DNA of 22,252 nucleotides, taken from IMG/VR virus record IMGVR_UViG_3300002161_000039, positions 1 to 22,252 of that record. One strand, given 5' to 3'. The stretch's first letter is position 1. Each line of letters opens with the position of its first letter. The position numbers and the translations under genes were made by a program. Below are positions 12,484-18,862 of the stretch, in pieces. The stretch comes from a virus. The notes below the pieces were generated by a model that saw only the letters and a program-made list of their open reading frames with translations, was not told the DNA's origin and ran no database searches.

Positions 12484-12838
12484 TGTACGGACCTCTTACG
12501 AATTCTTCGCCGCGCTTGACAAACCCTAAACGCCCCAGAATCCCGTGCATATACTCATGCCCAGGCGTTACTTTAGTCGTTACAGTGTGGTTTGCAAACA
12601 ACTGCTTTAACACACCTTTTGTCGCCCATCGACGCCGCCATTCCGGCAGCACCGATACGTGAATCTCGTCGTTCTTAAAGTAGGCGGCACCAATAAGGCT
12701 GCCGTTCCTAACAATTCCTTTTACAGACCAATCCGACATGGCCTGCTTGTACTGCTCGTAGGAAACCGGGTTGCTCCAGTCGGTCGCGGCGTAGCCGACC
12801 TCAAGAGCCTTTTCCCGGTCATCTACGAGTTCTGTCAC
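12473..12838 (-). CDS. GNAT-like acyltransferase fold protein, 121 aa
   Basis: The start is GTG 12838 (GTGA overlap with the upstream stop). After a helical N-terminus (VSYEQYKQAMSDWSVKGIV) comes a strand pair (GSLIGAAYFKNDEIHVSVLP). Next is PEWRRRWATKGVLKQLF, whose R-x-x-A-x-K-G spacing resembles the acetyl-CoA pyrophosphate-binding loop of GNAT enzymes. The tail MHGILGRLGFVKRGEEFVR has the usual GNAT LxxLGF motif. The protein is shorter than full acetyltransferases (about 140-160 aa) and may be a reduced version. Similar small acyltransferase-fold proteins occur among T7-like virion genes. Here it lies just before the ejection genes, so it may be a virion component or modify a host target; both are inference. 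Confidence 0.75.
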   Translation of the reverse strand: MTELVDDREKALEVGYAATDWSNPVSYEQYKQAMSDWSVKGIVRNGSLIGAAYFKNDEIHVSVLPEWRRRWATKGVLKQLFANHTVTTKVTPGHEYMHGILGRLGFVKRGEEFVRGPYNGH

Positions 12839-13170
12839 GAGACTTCTCGCCCCGACGAACGGATGTTGATAGCCGACGCCGTACCGGCAATCGTCGAGAT
12901 AAACCCGCCCGGTTGCAGGACGTGGCCGACCAGTTCGGGGAACGTGTACGTCTCGCTCGGCAACAGTGTCTTGTTCTTAATGATCAAGTTCTGGTTGCCC
13001 GAGGAGTCAAACTGCGTCACGAGGTTAACCGACAGGGTAGCCGCCGAGGCGCTGTAGTTGGTCGCCGTGAACTTGTCGATGATGGCCGACACGTTCTGGG
13101 CGGTGTATTGGGTTACTTGGGTGTTCTCCGCAATCTTTGCGGGGATCAGGACTTTGACGTTAACTGCCAT
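12835..13170 (-). CDS. Small beta-rich structural-type protein, 111 aa
   Basis: The start ATG 13170 has a good SD (AGGTGA, 4 nt spacing). The protein is strand-rich (VKVLIPAKIAENTQVTQYTA, then NYSASAATLSVNLVTQFDSS) and ends in a loop-rich C-terminus (PGGFISTIAGTASAINIRSS). The repeated TxxxVT and SAxxLS patterns suggest a small beta sandwich. I recall similar short proteins next to tail-fibre genes in environmental phages, without an assigned role. It has no signal peptide, membrane segment or catalytic site. A minor tail, tail-fibre or virion decoration role is likely from its place after three fibre-like genes. Confidence 0.72.
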   Translation of the reverse strand: MAVNVKVLIPAKIAENTQVTQYTAQNVSAIIDKFTATNYSASAATLSVNLVTQFDSSGNQNLIIKNKTLLPSETYTFPELVGHVLQPGGFISTIAGTASAINIRSSGREVS

Positions 13171-13177
13171 GTGTCAC

Positions 13178-13837
13178 CTAAAAGGTAAAGACCATTCGGA
13201 CGCGGCCATTAGACCCAGACAGGCCAGCGGCACCGCCCTCTACCGGATCGCCACCGTCGCCACCAGCACCGCCCACAAGGCTTCCTACGCCCGCTATAGG
13301 GGCTGCGCCAGTCTGGGTAAAGGCAGCGCCGCCGTTGCCGTTAGTGTTGGTCGTATTGCCTCCAGAGGCCGTTCCACCAGCGCCTTGCTGGCTGCCGTAG
13401 ATACCGATGCCGCCGTAGCCACCAAATCCCCCCGTCGCAATCATCTCGGGTAGCGCATACGTTCCGGCATACGCCACTGACTGAGTGCCAGCACCGCCTA
13501 CCGCATCGCCAAGTGAGCCGCCTGTGCCAGCCACGCCGACAGTGTACAGGATCGTTTTACCGGCATCTGGGGCAGTTAGAACGAGTACAGTTTTGGAGTA
13601 GGCACCACCGCCTCCACCGCCACCGGGGTTCTCCTGCGGCTCGTAGGCGAACTCACCAAAGATGTTCGTTACCGTACCGTAGCCGCCACCACCACCTGCG
13701 CCCCATACCTCGATGGTGACGCCCGTCGCGCTGGCAGGGATCGTCACCGACCCAGACCCGGACGAGTAATCAACAACGCCCGCACCGGCTCCTCCGGTCG
13801 TACCTGCAATCGCCGCTGCTAGGGTAGCGCCGCCCAT
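13178..13837 (-). CDS. Glycine-rich tail tip/adhesin-like protein, 219 aa
   Basis: ATG 13837 shares one base with the stop of the upstream gene (TAATG) and has AGGG 8 nt before it; an in-frame GTG at 13867 is a less likely start. The N-terminus (MGGATLAAAIAGTTGGAGAG) is followed by a strand segment (GSVTIPASATGVTIEVWGAG). Extended glycine-rich runs then include GGGGGGGAY around residue 75 and GGFGGYGGIGIYGSQQGAGG around 135. Such runs can pack as polyglycine helices, as in distal adhesins of some T-even phages. The C-terminus ends GSNGRVRMVFTF, a pattern common at the end of phage Gly-rich proteins. It likely sits at a tail-fibre tip and recognises the host surface; that role is inferred from composition and neighbours. 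Confidence 0.78.
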   Translation of the reverse strand: MGGATLAAAIAGTTGGAGAGVVDYSSGSGSVTIPASATGVTIEVWGAGGGGGYGTVTNIFGEFAYEPQENPGGGGGGGAYSKTVLVLTAPDAGKTILYTVGVAGTGGSLGDAVGGAGTQSVAYAGTYALPEMIATGGFGGYGGIGIYGSQQGAGGTASGGNTTNTNGNGGAAFTQTGAAPIAGVGSLVGGAGGDGGDPVEGGAAGLSGSNGRVRMVFTF

Positions 13838-14637
13838 TAGGTCAACCCTGCTCCGCTGATCAGCCACGAGGTTGAGCCAATCTTGACGCAGGTCGCCAAG
13901 CCGTTCTGCGCGAGGGTACGGGTGCCGGTCGTCGTGCTGTTAGCCAGCGTCAGCGTGTCGGTCGTAATGCCAATCGAGAGCGCCGTAGCGTTGAGGTTGA
14001 CGATAATAACCACCGTGCCCACCGGAAACGCGACAGCGGCGTTAGCCGGAATAGTCAGCGTCAGGCTAGTGCCGTTCATCAGAATCGACTTACCGCGATC
14101 TGCCAGCACTAACTGGTAGTTAGCGGTCTTAGATACGGGCGGCGCTTCTCGATAGCCCACAGCGTAGTTCGCGCTAACCGTATCGTTGTCGGGGATCAGC
14201 GGCGTTCCCGTAAACGTTGGCGAAGCGATTGGTGCGTAAGTGGCCGCAGCGGCCGCCGCCGTAATGCTGTCGGTGATTCCATACCCTGCAAGCGTCGTCG
14301 GTGTGCCGGTAATCGTTGACCAAGCAACCGATTCGGTCGATATGTCATTGATGCCTGCAATGTCGTCGTACTCGCCAATCTGGACGTCGTTAGAATCAGT
14401 CAGCACAAAACGGTACTTAACGCCTTCGGTCAACCACATGTCCTCAGGCAGTCGCCCGCCAGAGTCAAGAACAATAGGGTTAGCGTTAAACGTCGCGCCG
14501 CTAATAGACGTATACGTTGCTTGCGGGGTAGTAGTGCCAGCGTCGTAGGTATAGATCTTTCCGCCCGACAGCACGGCGCCGTCGTCGGTAAAAAACTGCG
14601 CCCCGGCTCCTGCAAAGGCTGAAAGGTAAACGGTCAT
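13837..14637 (-). CDS. Tail fibre protein, 266 aa
   Basis: The start ATG 14637 overlaps the preceding stop as ATGA, with AGGTG about 5 nt upstream. Residues 1-70 carry GGKIYTYDAGTTTPQATYT and DMWLTEGVKYRFVLTDSN. This is a head-binding-type module seen at the N-terminus of many podoviral tail proteins. A central hinge follows (STITGTPTTLAGYGITDS, AAAAAATYAPIASPTFTGTP), the collagen-like or repeat motif usual in phage fibres. The C-terminal 100 residues are a strand-rich domain (KSILMNGTSLTLTIPANAAV, then TVVIIVNLNATALSI). It probably attaches by its N-terminus to the tail and presents the C-terminal domain or the following Gly-rich protein. The module identity is good; the receptor is unknown. 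Confidence 0.85.
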   Translation of the reverse strand: MTVYLSAFAGAGAQFFTDDGAVLSGGKIYTYDAGTTTPQATYTSISGATFNANPIVLDSGGRLPEDMWLTEGVKYRFVLTDSNDVQIGEYDDIAGINDISTESVAWSTITGTPTTLAGYGITDSITAAAAAATYAPIASPTFTGTPLIPDNDTVSANYAVGYREAPPVSKTANYQLVLADRGKSILMNGTSLTLTIPANAAVAFPVGTVVIIVNLNATALSIGITTDTLTLANSTTTGTRTLAQNGLATCVKIGSTSWLISGAGLT

Positions 14638-15341
14638 ACGTACACCTGCATAACAGTCAAAATGATTGAAGGAATGGCCGGGACTGGAGGGGCAGCAGCA
14701 AATTGTTGCAACTGCACGTCCAGCGCATCCACGGAAAAGTACAACTGAAAGTAATCGCCGTTAGACAACGGCAAGAAAAAGTTAGCGGCAGAGAAGATTT
14801 CGGCGTTGTTGCCTTGAATCTGAATCAGTGACGCAGAGTTGGCTACGTTAGTGCCGTTGATAGCAGGCCAAATGTACAGTCGTCCCGTACCGCCCGAAGT
14901 CTTGTCTACCTGAATAGAAAACTGGACGTTGTAGATAGCAGGCCGAGTGACCTTAATTTTGCTGCTGTCGCCGGGGTCACGGTAAACGCCATACGCCGGA
15001 TCAGCATTGTTGTACGTGATGGCGTAGGCCGTGTTGATGACCGTTGCCGCTTGAGTCTGCGTTGAGAAAAACGAACCGTAGTTGATAAGGCCAGGTTCAA
15101 ACCGAGGCGGCCCTTTTTGCAAATCGTCTAGTTGCCCTTTTACAACCGCCAACTCGTCCTCGACGTTAGCCGCTAACGCGGGCGTTAATTCAAGATCAGC
15201 AATAGTGGTTTGCGTTGTGCCGCCGCCCGTTAATTGAAACTGGTTGTTAAGAAAGCGAAACCACTCACGCGAAATCTGGCCTGTGCGCTCGTCAATAAAC
15301 GGCACACGCGGAGCAGGGATTTGCGTAATGTTCTGCGTCAC
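14634..15341 (-). CDS. Tail protein with C1q/TNF-like C-terminal domain, 235 aa
   Basis: The start is GTG 15341, which overlaps the gp10-like stop (GTGA). The N-terminus (ITQIPAPRVPFIDERTGQIS, REWFRFLNNQF) is a short anchor I have seen in many phage tail proteins. A coiled coil (ANVEDELAVVKGQLDDLQK, about 62-80) links it to a C-terminal beta domain of about 140 residues. That domain contains strands such as IYNVQFSIQVDKTSGGTGRL and GDYFQLYFSVDALDVQLQQF, in a C1q/TNF-like trimeric pattern. It occupies the place of the P22 needle gene (26), directly after gp10. It could therefore be a tail needle or a short fibre; the length (P22 gp26 is about 233 aa) and central coiled coil allow the needle reading. 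The assignment is inference. Confidence 0.78.
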   Translation of the reverse strand: MTQNITQIPAPRVPFIDERTGQISREWFRFLNNQFQLTGGGTTQTTIADLELTPALAANVEDELAVVKGQLDDLQKGPPRFEPGLINYGSFFSTQTQAATVINTAYAITYNNADPAYGVYRDPGDSSKIKVTRPAIYNVQFSIQVDKTSGGTGRLYIWPAINGTNVANSASLIQIQGNNAEIFSAANFFLPLSNGDYFQLYFSVDALDVQLQQFAAAPPVPAIPSIILTVMQVYV

Positions 15342-16942
15342 GACGCCGTACCGCTGATTTGCAGTTCAGCGCCCATAATGGCGACTTTGACCGGATCGGT
15401 GCCGCTAATCTCATACACGCGGTCGCGCAGTTTGGTCGTCATGCCAAGGCGACGGAAGATGGCGCGAGTGCCGTACTGGCCAATGCGGCCCATGGATACC
15501 TGGCGCTCGCCATTCCAAGTGTGGCCGCCGTCATCTGACCAACGCAGCATCAACTGCGGGTCAGCCCCTGTGGTGGCGTTTACATCCAAAATAATGTCCT
15601 GGCCGATTTCTGTTTGCAGGATCTGCAACAACTCGCTGCCCAAAAATTGCTGATCGGTAAACGCATAGCCCGATAGGCCGACACCCGTTTCGCAGTCGAT
15701 TTGTAACGCGTGATGCGCCGTGCGGGTCAGGTTGTTGGCGCCGGTAGGCAACGCACGCCAAGTGCGTAGCCACTTTTGCGTGACGCCCGCGTCGGCGTAT
15801 ACGTCAAGGCTAAACGCGTACAAACGTCCGTTTTCATAATCACCAATAATCGGTTGGCCTACAAACCGAGCGTGGTTGTTGCCGCGATGGCGCTTAAAGT
15901 CGCCATTACGGAAACCAGCACGCTCGTGCCAAGCGCCCGTAGCCGCGTCAAACACCCATGTCGTATCGGCATCCGTAAAGTTCAGCACGTAGAACGTGTG
16001 ACCGTCCTGCTGATACGTATAGCCAACTGCGTCGGCAAGGTTGTCGTACTGCTGAATGGCAAACTCAACGGCATGGGTCGATACGCGCACGCCTTGATAG
16101 CCATTGGCTCGATACACAATGCCCTGACCCCGAGCATCTGCGCCGAGCCAGAAGACAGAGTTGTCCATCTTGGCTACCGAGTACGGCGCGATGCAGCCGA
16201 TCTCGTTATAAGCGCCTTGGATGCGGGTGAGCGGAAAGTCGGCGTCGCCGGAGTTGTACCAGACCTCCACGGAGTTCGTGCCAAACAGCCACGCCTCTCG
16301 ATGGTCAATGATCAGGGATACTAGCCCGTCTGGTGAACCCTCAGCGCTTGCAAAATCCAAGGGGTCAATCGACAAGCCATCCAATAGGCTCGTGACCCAG
16401 ACACGTTGCGAGTTCGGCTCGTTGAATACAAAGTAACCGTCAAGATAGCCAACGGTCACTGCACCCGGAAAGTCCTCGTCAGTAATTTGCGCTAGTTCTT
16501 CCGTAATAGAATTAAAAATGTAACCGTCTGGGTTGGCGGCAATAAAAATTTGCGTGCCGTTGTCAGCCATAGAAACAGGGCCAGTGCCGCTGATTTCACC
16601 TAACGCCACTGGAGTGTTGTTTTCAGCCAGTAAGTCGCCGCCGCTTTCTAACAATATGTCGCCGCCGTCTTCTAACGCCAAGTCAACTGAAGCGTCAAAA
16701 GTGTCGTCTACCTTAAAAAACTCGTTACCTGAAACAACATAAAGGTAGTTGCCTAGCGACCACAGCCCTCGAATCGGGCCAGTGCCATACGTGCCTTTTA
16801 ACGTCAGGCCGGGGCAGCGTTGCAGGTAAGCAGGCTCCTTGCCGCCCTCGGGAATCACCTCTGGGTAAAGATTCACGCATCGGCTGTCGGCTGCATTGAC
16901 CGACCGGATGACGTACGACGATCCGAGAATCGGCGTCTTCAC
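15338..16942 (-). CDS. P22 gp10-like packaged DNA stabilisation protein (tail hub)
   Basis: A 534-aa protein starting at GTG 16942, directly after the TAA of the gp4-like gene. The N-terminus (GSSYVIRSVNAADSRCVNLY, then PEVIPEGGKEPAYLQRCPGL) matches the phage stabilisation protein family to which P22 gp10 belongs. The body is strand-rich with repeated YVVSGNEFFKVD-type blades, and includes LLDGLSIDPLDFASAEGSPD and WFGTNSV-like segments that suit a propeller-like hub. In P22, gp10 forms a hexameric tube below the gp4 ring, keeps DNA inside the capsid and carries the tailspikes and needle. Length is close to P22 gp10 (about 472 aa), slightly longer. It is flanked correctly by the gp4-like gene and a needle or fibre gene. 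Confidence 0.9.
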   Translation of the reverse strand: MKTPILGSSYVIRSVNAADSRCVNLYPEVIPEGGKEPAYLQRCPGLTLKGTYGTGPIRGLWSLGNYLYVVSGNEFFKVDDTFDASVDLALEDGGDILLESGGDLLAENNTPVALGEISGTGPVSMADNGTQIFIAANPDGYIFNSITEELAQITDEDFPGAVTVGYLDGYFVFNEPNSQRVWVTSLLDGLSIDPLDFASAEGSPDGLVSLIIDHREAWLFGTNSVEVWYNSGDADFPLTRIQGAYNEIGCIAPYSVAKMDNSVFWLGADARGQGIVYRANGYQGVRVSTHAVEFAIQQYDNLADAVGYTYQQDGHTFYVLNFTDADTTWVFDAATGAWHERAGFRNGDFKRHRGNNHARFVGQPIIGDYENGRLYAFSLDVYADAGVTQKWLRTWRALPTGANNLTRTAHHALQIDCETGVGLSGYAFTDQQFLGSELLQILQTEIGQDIILDVNATTGADPQLMLRWSDDGGHTWNGERQVSMGRIGQYGTRAIFRRLGMTTKLRDRVYEISGTDPVKVAIMGAELQISGTAS

Positions 16943-17656
16943 TTAGAAATTTCCAGTGAAAATATTGAAGCGCGGTCGGTTGACAAGCAGTGCCGCTGGC
17001 ATTGCCATCAAGTCATCCGGGTTATTGATGCGCTTCAAGTCGCGCTTGCTAGTCATAGCAATGCGCTGCACTTGCGGAGAGGGTTCGACACCAAACTCCG
17101 CCGCAAGTTCACAAGCCAAGTTAAATCGGAAAGCCCGCAGGTATCCCGGCGGGAACGCTAAGTCGGTGTCTAGCGCAGCAGGCTGCGTCAGCGGGCGCAC
17201 CGATACGAAGTGAAATTCCAGTACTTTGGTTGGCACTGGGTAGATGTAAATCTCCACGTCCGGGTAGGTCATGTTGACCCACATCAACTGCGGATACGTG
17301 GACGTTACCGTCTTAACAGCAATACTGTTGTACTGCTGGTTATTGATCAGTTTGATGCCATACGACACGTTGGTCGAGGCGTCACGAAAATAGGTAGCGT
17401 CATCCATCAGGATAGGACGCTCGGCCACAAACGTGCCGGTCGGCCCCATCGTAATGGTGCGGACGTTAGGCAGCCAGTTATAGACCTGATCTTGGGTCGA
17501 GTAGACAGCCAGACGCTCGGTACTCCATGAGTCGAGCATCTGGTTCAAAGCGGTGAGGGCATCCTGCGAGGTGGCCGCAGAAGGGACTTCGCCCTCGGCC
17601 AACTGCCCGATCAGCCGCAACGCGCCGTTGATTTGATCGGCAGCAGTTGTAGCCAT
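16943..17656 (-). CDS. P22 gp4-like tail accessory factor
   Basis: A 237-aa protein starting at ATG 17656 with a strong SD (AAGGAG, 6 nt). The N-terminal half reads TAADQINGALRLIGQLAEGE and ALNQMLDSWSTERLAVYSTQ, the signature of the P22 tail accessory factor gp4 family. The C-terminal half carries EFHFVSVRPL, FPPGYLRAFRFNLACELAAE and MTSKRDLKRINN. In P22, twelve gp4 subunits bind beneath the portal after DNA packaging, form the first tail segment and also carry peptidoglycan-cutting activity. Length is somewhat larger than P22 gp4 (166 aa) and closer to relatives with an extended C-terminus. Order is correct: after the coat gene region and before the gp10-like gene. No glycosidase motif can be asserted by eye. 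Confidence 0.9.
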   Translation of the reverse strand: MATTAADQINGALRLIGQLAEGEVPSAATSQDALTALNQMLDSWSTERLAVYSTQDQVYNWLPNVRTITMGPTGTFVAERPILMDDATYFRDASTNVSYGIKLINNQQYNSIAVKTVTSTYPQLMWVNMTYPDVEIYIYPVPTKVLEFHFVSVRPLTQPAALDTDLAFPPGYLRAFRFNLACELAAEFGVEPSPQVQRIAMTSKRDLKRINNPDDLMAMPAALLVNRPRFNIFTGNF

Positions 17657-17659
17657 GAT

Positions 17660-17866
17660 TTACTCCTTACGGCGGCGACGCGTTCTCAACGCATTATGCT
17701 GAGAATCCCCCAGCGCCGCCACATCTGACGACGCCGAGGGTTCAGACTCATCAGGATCAGAGGGGTCAAATTCCTCCCATCCTTGTTCCATATCTTCCCT
17801 CGCTTCCATCCATGAGATAGCGATTTTTTCCCCATGTCTGGGGTGGCGAAGGTAGATATTGGACAT
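17660..17866 (-). CDS. Small acidic/basic tail protein of unknown function, 68 aa
   Basis: ATG 17866 is chosen because it lies 1 nt past the upstream stop and gives a protein-like sequence; the longer in-frame version from 17959 would be antisense-like low-complexity inside the previous gene. The N-terminus is MSNIYLRHPRHGEKIAISWM, then an acidic stretch (EAREDMEQGWEEFDPSDPDE). A Ser-rich linker follows, and the C-terminus is basic (HNALRTRRRRKE). Small proteins with this YLRHP-HG-KIA-----A--D---GW-EFDP plan occur between coat and tail accessory genes in related phages, to my recollection without function. The pattern is polar, with no membrane segment. It may contact the portal, coat or DNA; this is inference. 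Confidence 0.72.
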   Translation of the reverse strand: MSNIYLRHPRHGEKIAISWMEAREDMEQGWEEFDPSDPDESEPSASSDVAALGDSQHNALRTRRRRKE

Positions 17867-17867
17867 A

Positions 17868-18368
17868 TTACGAGACGCTAAAGTTGAGCATGTAGACCGG
17901 GAACGTGACAGTGTTGGCAAGCGTGCCCGTTGCCGCAGCGCGGATACGGAGACGATCACCGGCTGCCACCACCAAGTTGGCTGCCGTGCCGTTCAGCGAC
18001 AAAACGCGTCGAGCATTAGCAGTCAAAGCGGTGCCACCCGTTGACTTGGTGGTGTTGGCGTCGGTTGCCGCAAGCATCGCTGCGGTGCCCGAACCAGACG
18101 TGCCAAGGTTGGTGATAGAGAACGTAATGTAGTCCGTATTACTCGCAGCCAACGCATCAACGCCTGAAAACCACGCAGCCGACAAAACGCCCGACACCGG
18201 AGCAACGACAAACACGTCGCTGTTGCCAGTCGTAGCAATCGTTGCCCCCTGCTGCGCTGCGCTAAACCCGCTACGCACGTTGGAATTAACGAGCGTGGCC
18301 GAGTCAAGCGAGCCGTTGATAATCGCTTGATCCGCAAAAGCAACACCAATCGCCTGTGTATTAGGCAT
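17868..18368 (-). CDS. Capsid decoration-like or head protein, 166 aa
   Basis: The start ATG 18368 has AAAGGGG 7 nt upstream. The protein is nearly all small residues and beta strands. It begins PNTQAIGVAFADQAIINGSL and later has GNSDVFVVAPVSGVLSAAWF. It ends with AGDRLRIRAAATGTLANTVT and FPVYMLNFSV, a jelly-roll-like ending common in small virion proteins. There is no signal peptide, membrane helix or catalytic motif. It follows the 135-aa protein and the coat gene, a place where decoration or head-fibre proteins often lie. P22 itself has no such gene here. I therefore call it a likely decoration or head-fibre component, by composition and position rather than by homology. Confidence 0.75.
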   Translation of the reverse strand: MPNTQAIGVAFADQAIINGSLDSATLVNSNVRSGFSAAQQGATIATTGNSDVFVVAPVSGVLSAAWFSGVDALAASNTDYITFSITNLGTSGSGTAAMLAATDANTTKSTGGTALTANARRVLSLNGTAANLVVAAGDRLRIRAAATGTLANTVTFPVYMLNFSVS

Positions 18369-18390
18369 ATCAATACCCCTTTAGGTGGTG

Positions 18391-18415
18391 CCCCGGCGAG
18401 TTGCCCCGCCGAGGG
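18391..18415 (-). promoter_or_regulatory. Strong GC hairpin between two head genes
   Basis: In the 55-nt gap between the 135-aa and 166-aa genes, CCCCGGCG (18391-18398) pairs with CGCCG-A-GGG (18407-18415) with one bulged base and an 8-nt loop. No T-run follows on the minus strand, so it is unlikely to be a full terminator. It could lower downstream transcription or protect the upstream coat and decoration mRNA from 3' decay. Confidence 0.4.
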
Positions 18416-18423
18416 CGTTGCTA

Positions 18424-18831
18424 TTACGAAATGCGGTAGCAAGTCCAAGCAGCGTCGCCGGTCTTGCGAGCGCGGAAGTGGCCCGACGCACCGTCAGCAA
18501 CCACAGCCGAACCCACAAACGTCCAGCCGGTGCCCGAGAAGGTCACATCGTTTGCTCCGTTGTCACCGAGATTGATGCAAAAGAAGTCGAACGTGCTACC
18601 CACGCGAGCGCTGCTGACGGCGTCGTCCACGTCAGCGGCAGCCGCCAACGAGTACGTGCCGGCGTCAGTGCCGCCTGAATCAACCGAGAAAACACCGTTT
18701 TCAAGGTCAGCCACAGCAATAGTGCCAGTCGAGCCAGCGTAAGCCGTGACGGCGTTAAGAACGCCCATCAACGGCTCGGCAGCATTACCGGCGCCTACTT
18801 GATAACCACCAGAACCATTAGGAAGTGCCAT
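18424..18831 (-). CDS. Decoration-like head protein, 135 aa
   Basis: The start ATG 18831 has GGAG 9 nt upstream, in a leader (ATCTTTTTGGAG) identical to that of the coat gene. The protein begins MALPNGSGGYQVGAGNAAEP and contains STGTIAVADLENGVFSVDSG. It ends in NDVTFSGTGWTFVGSAVVAD and GHFRARKTGDAAWTCYRIS, a beta-strand ending with an FRxRKTGxxAWxxYR signature that I recognise from small virion proteins of many phages. There is no membrane segment or signal peptide. Its place right after the coat gene and the shared leader suggest a stoichiometric capsid component, such as a decoration or head-fibre protein. That role is inferred. Confidence 0.78.
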   Translation of the reverse strand: MALPNGSGGYQVGAGNAAEPLMGVLNAVTAYAGSTGTIAVADLENGVFSVDSGGTDAGTYSLAAAADVDDAVSSARVGSTFDFFCINLGDNGANDVTFSGTGWTFVGSAVVADGASGHFRARKTGDAAWTCYRIS

Positions 18832-18862
18832 ATTTAGTTACTCCAAAAAGATAGGTTAATCA

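Noticed and set aside
13200-13830. Repeated short GC units that look like a tandem repeat or CRISPR-like array
   Set aside because: They encode the glycine-rich protein; units are irregular, with no constant repeat and spacer lengths.
13838-13867. GTG start at 13867 for the Gly-rich protein, or a programmed frameshift fusing it to the fibre gene
   Set aside because: ATG 13837 forms a clean TAATG coupling with an SD, and no slippery heptamer is seen in the overlap.
17867-17959. Start at 17959 for the 68-aa gene
   Set aside because: The added residues are Arg/Ser-rich shadow sequence inside the 166-aa gene.
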